A stretch of 64,000 nucleotides of DNA from an uncultured Marinicella sp. (lineage in GTDB: Bacteria; Pseudomonadota; Gammaproteobacteria; Xanthomonadales; Marinicellaceae): the NCBI GenBank assembly GCA_947502595.1, contig CANNAM010000007.1, positions 62,001 to 126,000 of the forward strand, written 5' to 3'. Each line of letters begins with the position of its first letter. The stretch's first letter is position 1. Below, one piece after another: positions 63,919 to 64,000 of this stretch. The notes below the pieces were generated by a model. The model ran no database searches. It was not told the DNA's origin and saw only the letters and a program-made list of their open reading frames with translations. A program made the translations under genes and the position numbers.

Positions 63919-64000
63919 ATGAAACAAATACCTACAACAAGTGCCTTGCTATTAAAAATATCATGCTGCTTATTTGCTTATGCTGCCTATGCTGAGGACT
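63919..64000 (+). CDS. Exported protein, 3' end outside window
   Basis: Only the first 27 codons are visible. They encode a signal peptide-like start (LLLKISCCLFAYAAYAED, cleavage likely after AYA). A weak GAGAAAA precedes the ATG. What follows is beyond the window, so no family can be given. Confidence 0.6.
   Translation, partial: MKQIPTTSALLLKISCCLFAYAAYAED

Overview
The window looks like a chromosomal segment of a moderately AT-rich gammaproteobacterium. The housekeeping genes (acs, nadC/nadE/nadD, the rib cluster, radA, sdaA, fumC, sodB, miaE, tRNA-Ser) are of proteobacterial type. The style of the accessory genes (CadC-like winged-helix/TPR regulators, CSLREA beta-helix proteins, a trypsin-like protease, and a shared C-terminal IFxxxF motif) suggests a marine lineage near Marinicella or the Lysobacterales. 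That placement is inference from gene style only.

Layout. 1-5.2 kb: a DUF2207 membrane protein cut by the window edge, a small membrane protein, a winged-helix/TPR regulator and a secreted CSLREA protein. 5.3-9.9 kb: acs, an unusual SFPD-repeat membrane-anchored protein, small membrane proteins and an ArsR/SdpI pair. 10-16.8 kb: a DUF1456 protein, an S9 peptidase, a TPR lipoprotein and a large PLP enzyme. 16.8-19.3 kb: an integron-type gene-cassette array without a visible integrase. It has three attC-like sites, a Phd/ParE-type toxin-antitoxin pair, a DUF1272 protein and two small membrane proteins. 19.3-27.2 kb: a cofactor block in which nadC-nadE-nadD run left and ribD-ribE-ribB(X)-ribH-ribA-fxsA run right from one 82-bp divergent region. 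27.2-27.6 kb: a 220-bp tandem duplication with hairpins. 28.3-32.7 kb: an RND efflux pair. 32.8-44.5 kb: a secreted serine protease, an O-acetylhomoserine sulfhydrylase behind a MetJ-box-like palindrome, sodB, a DUF924 protein, fumC with an overlapping secreted protein, a two-component system, miaE, a glycosyltransferase and tRNA-Ser(GGA). 44.9-51.8 kb: sdaA, divergent from a glutaredoxin-like gene and radA, then a DJ-1/PfpI protein, a TPR/PAS membrane protein and an exported protein. 52-64 kb: a very large RTX-like repeat protein with a Sec-type signal, EthD and GFA proteins, a YadA-head-like repeat protein, a DUF2339/DUF3999 pair, a gene-poor tail with one degraded reading frame, and the start of an exported protein cut by the window end.

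How it works together. The central block makes NAD and flavin cofactors. Acs, FumC, SdaA and MetY are central carbon and sulfur enzymes. SodB and the glutaredoxin-like protein handle redox stress. Many of the remaining genes encode envelope or exported proteins. The features most worth attention are the integrase-less cassette array with its neighbouring tandem palindromes, the SFPD-repeat protein, the 18-residue RTX-like repeats behind a Sec signal, the YadA-head-like protein without an anchor, and the shared C-terminal motif on two secreted proteins.
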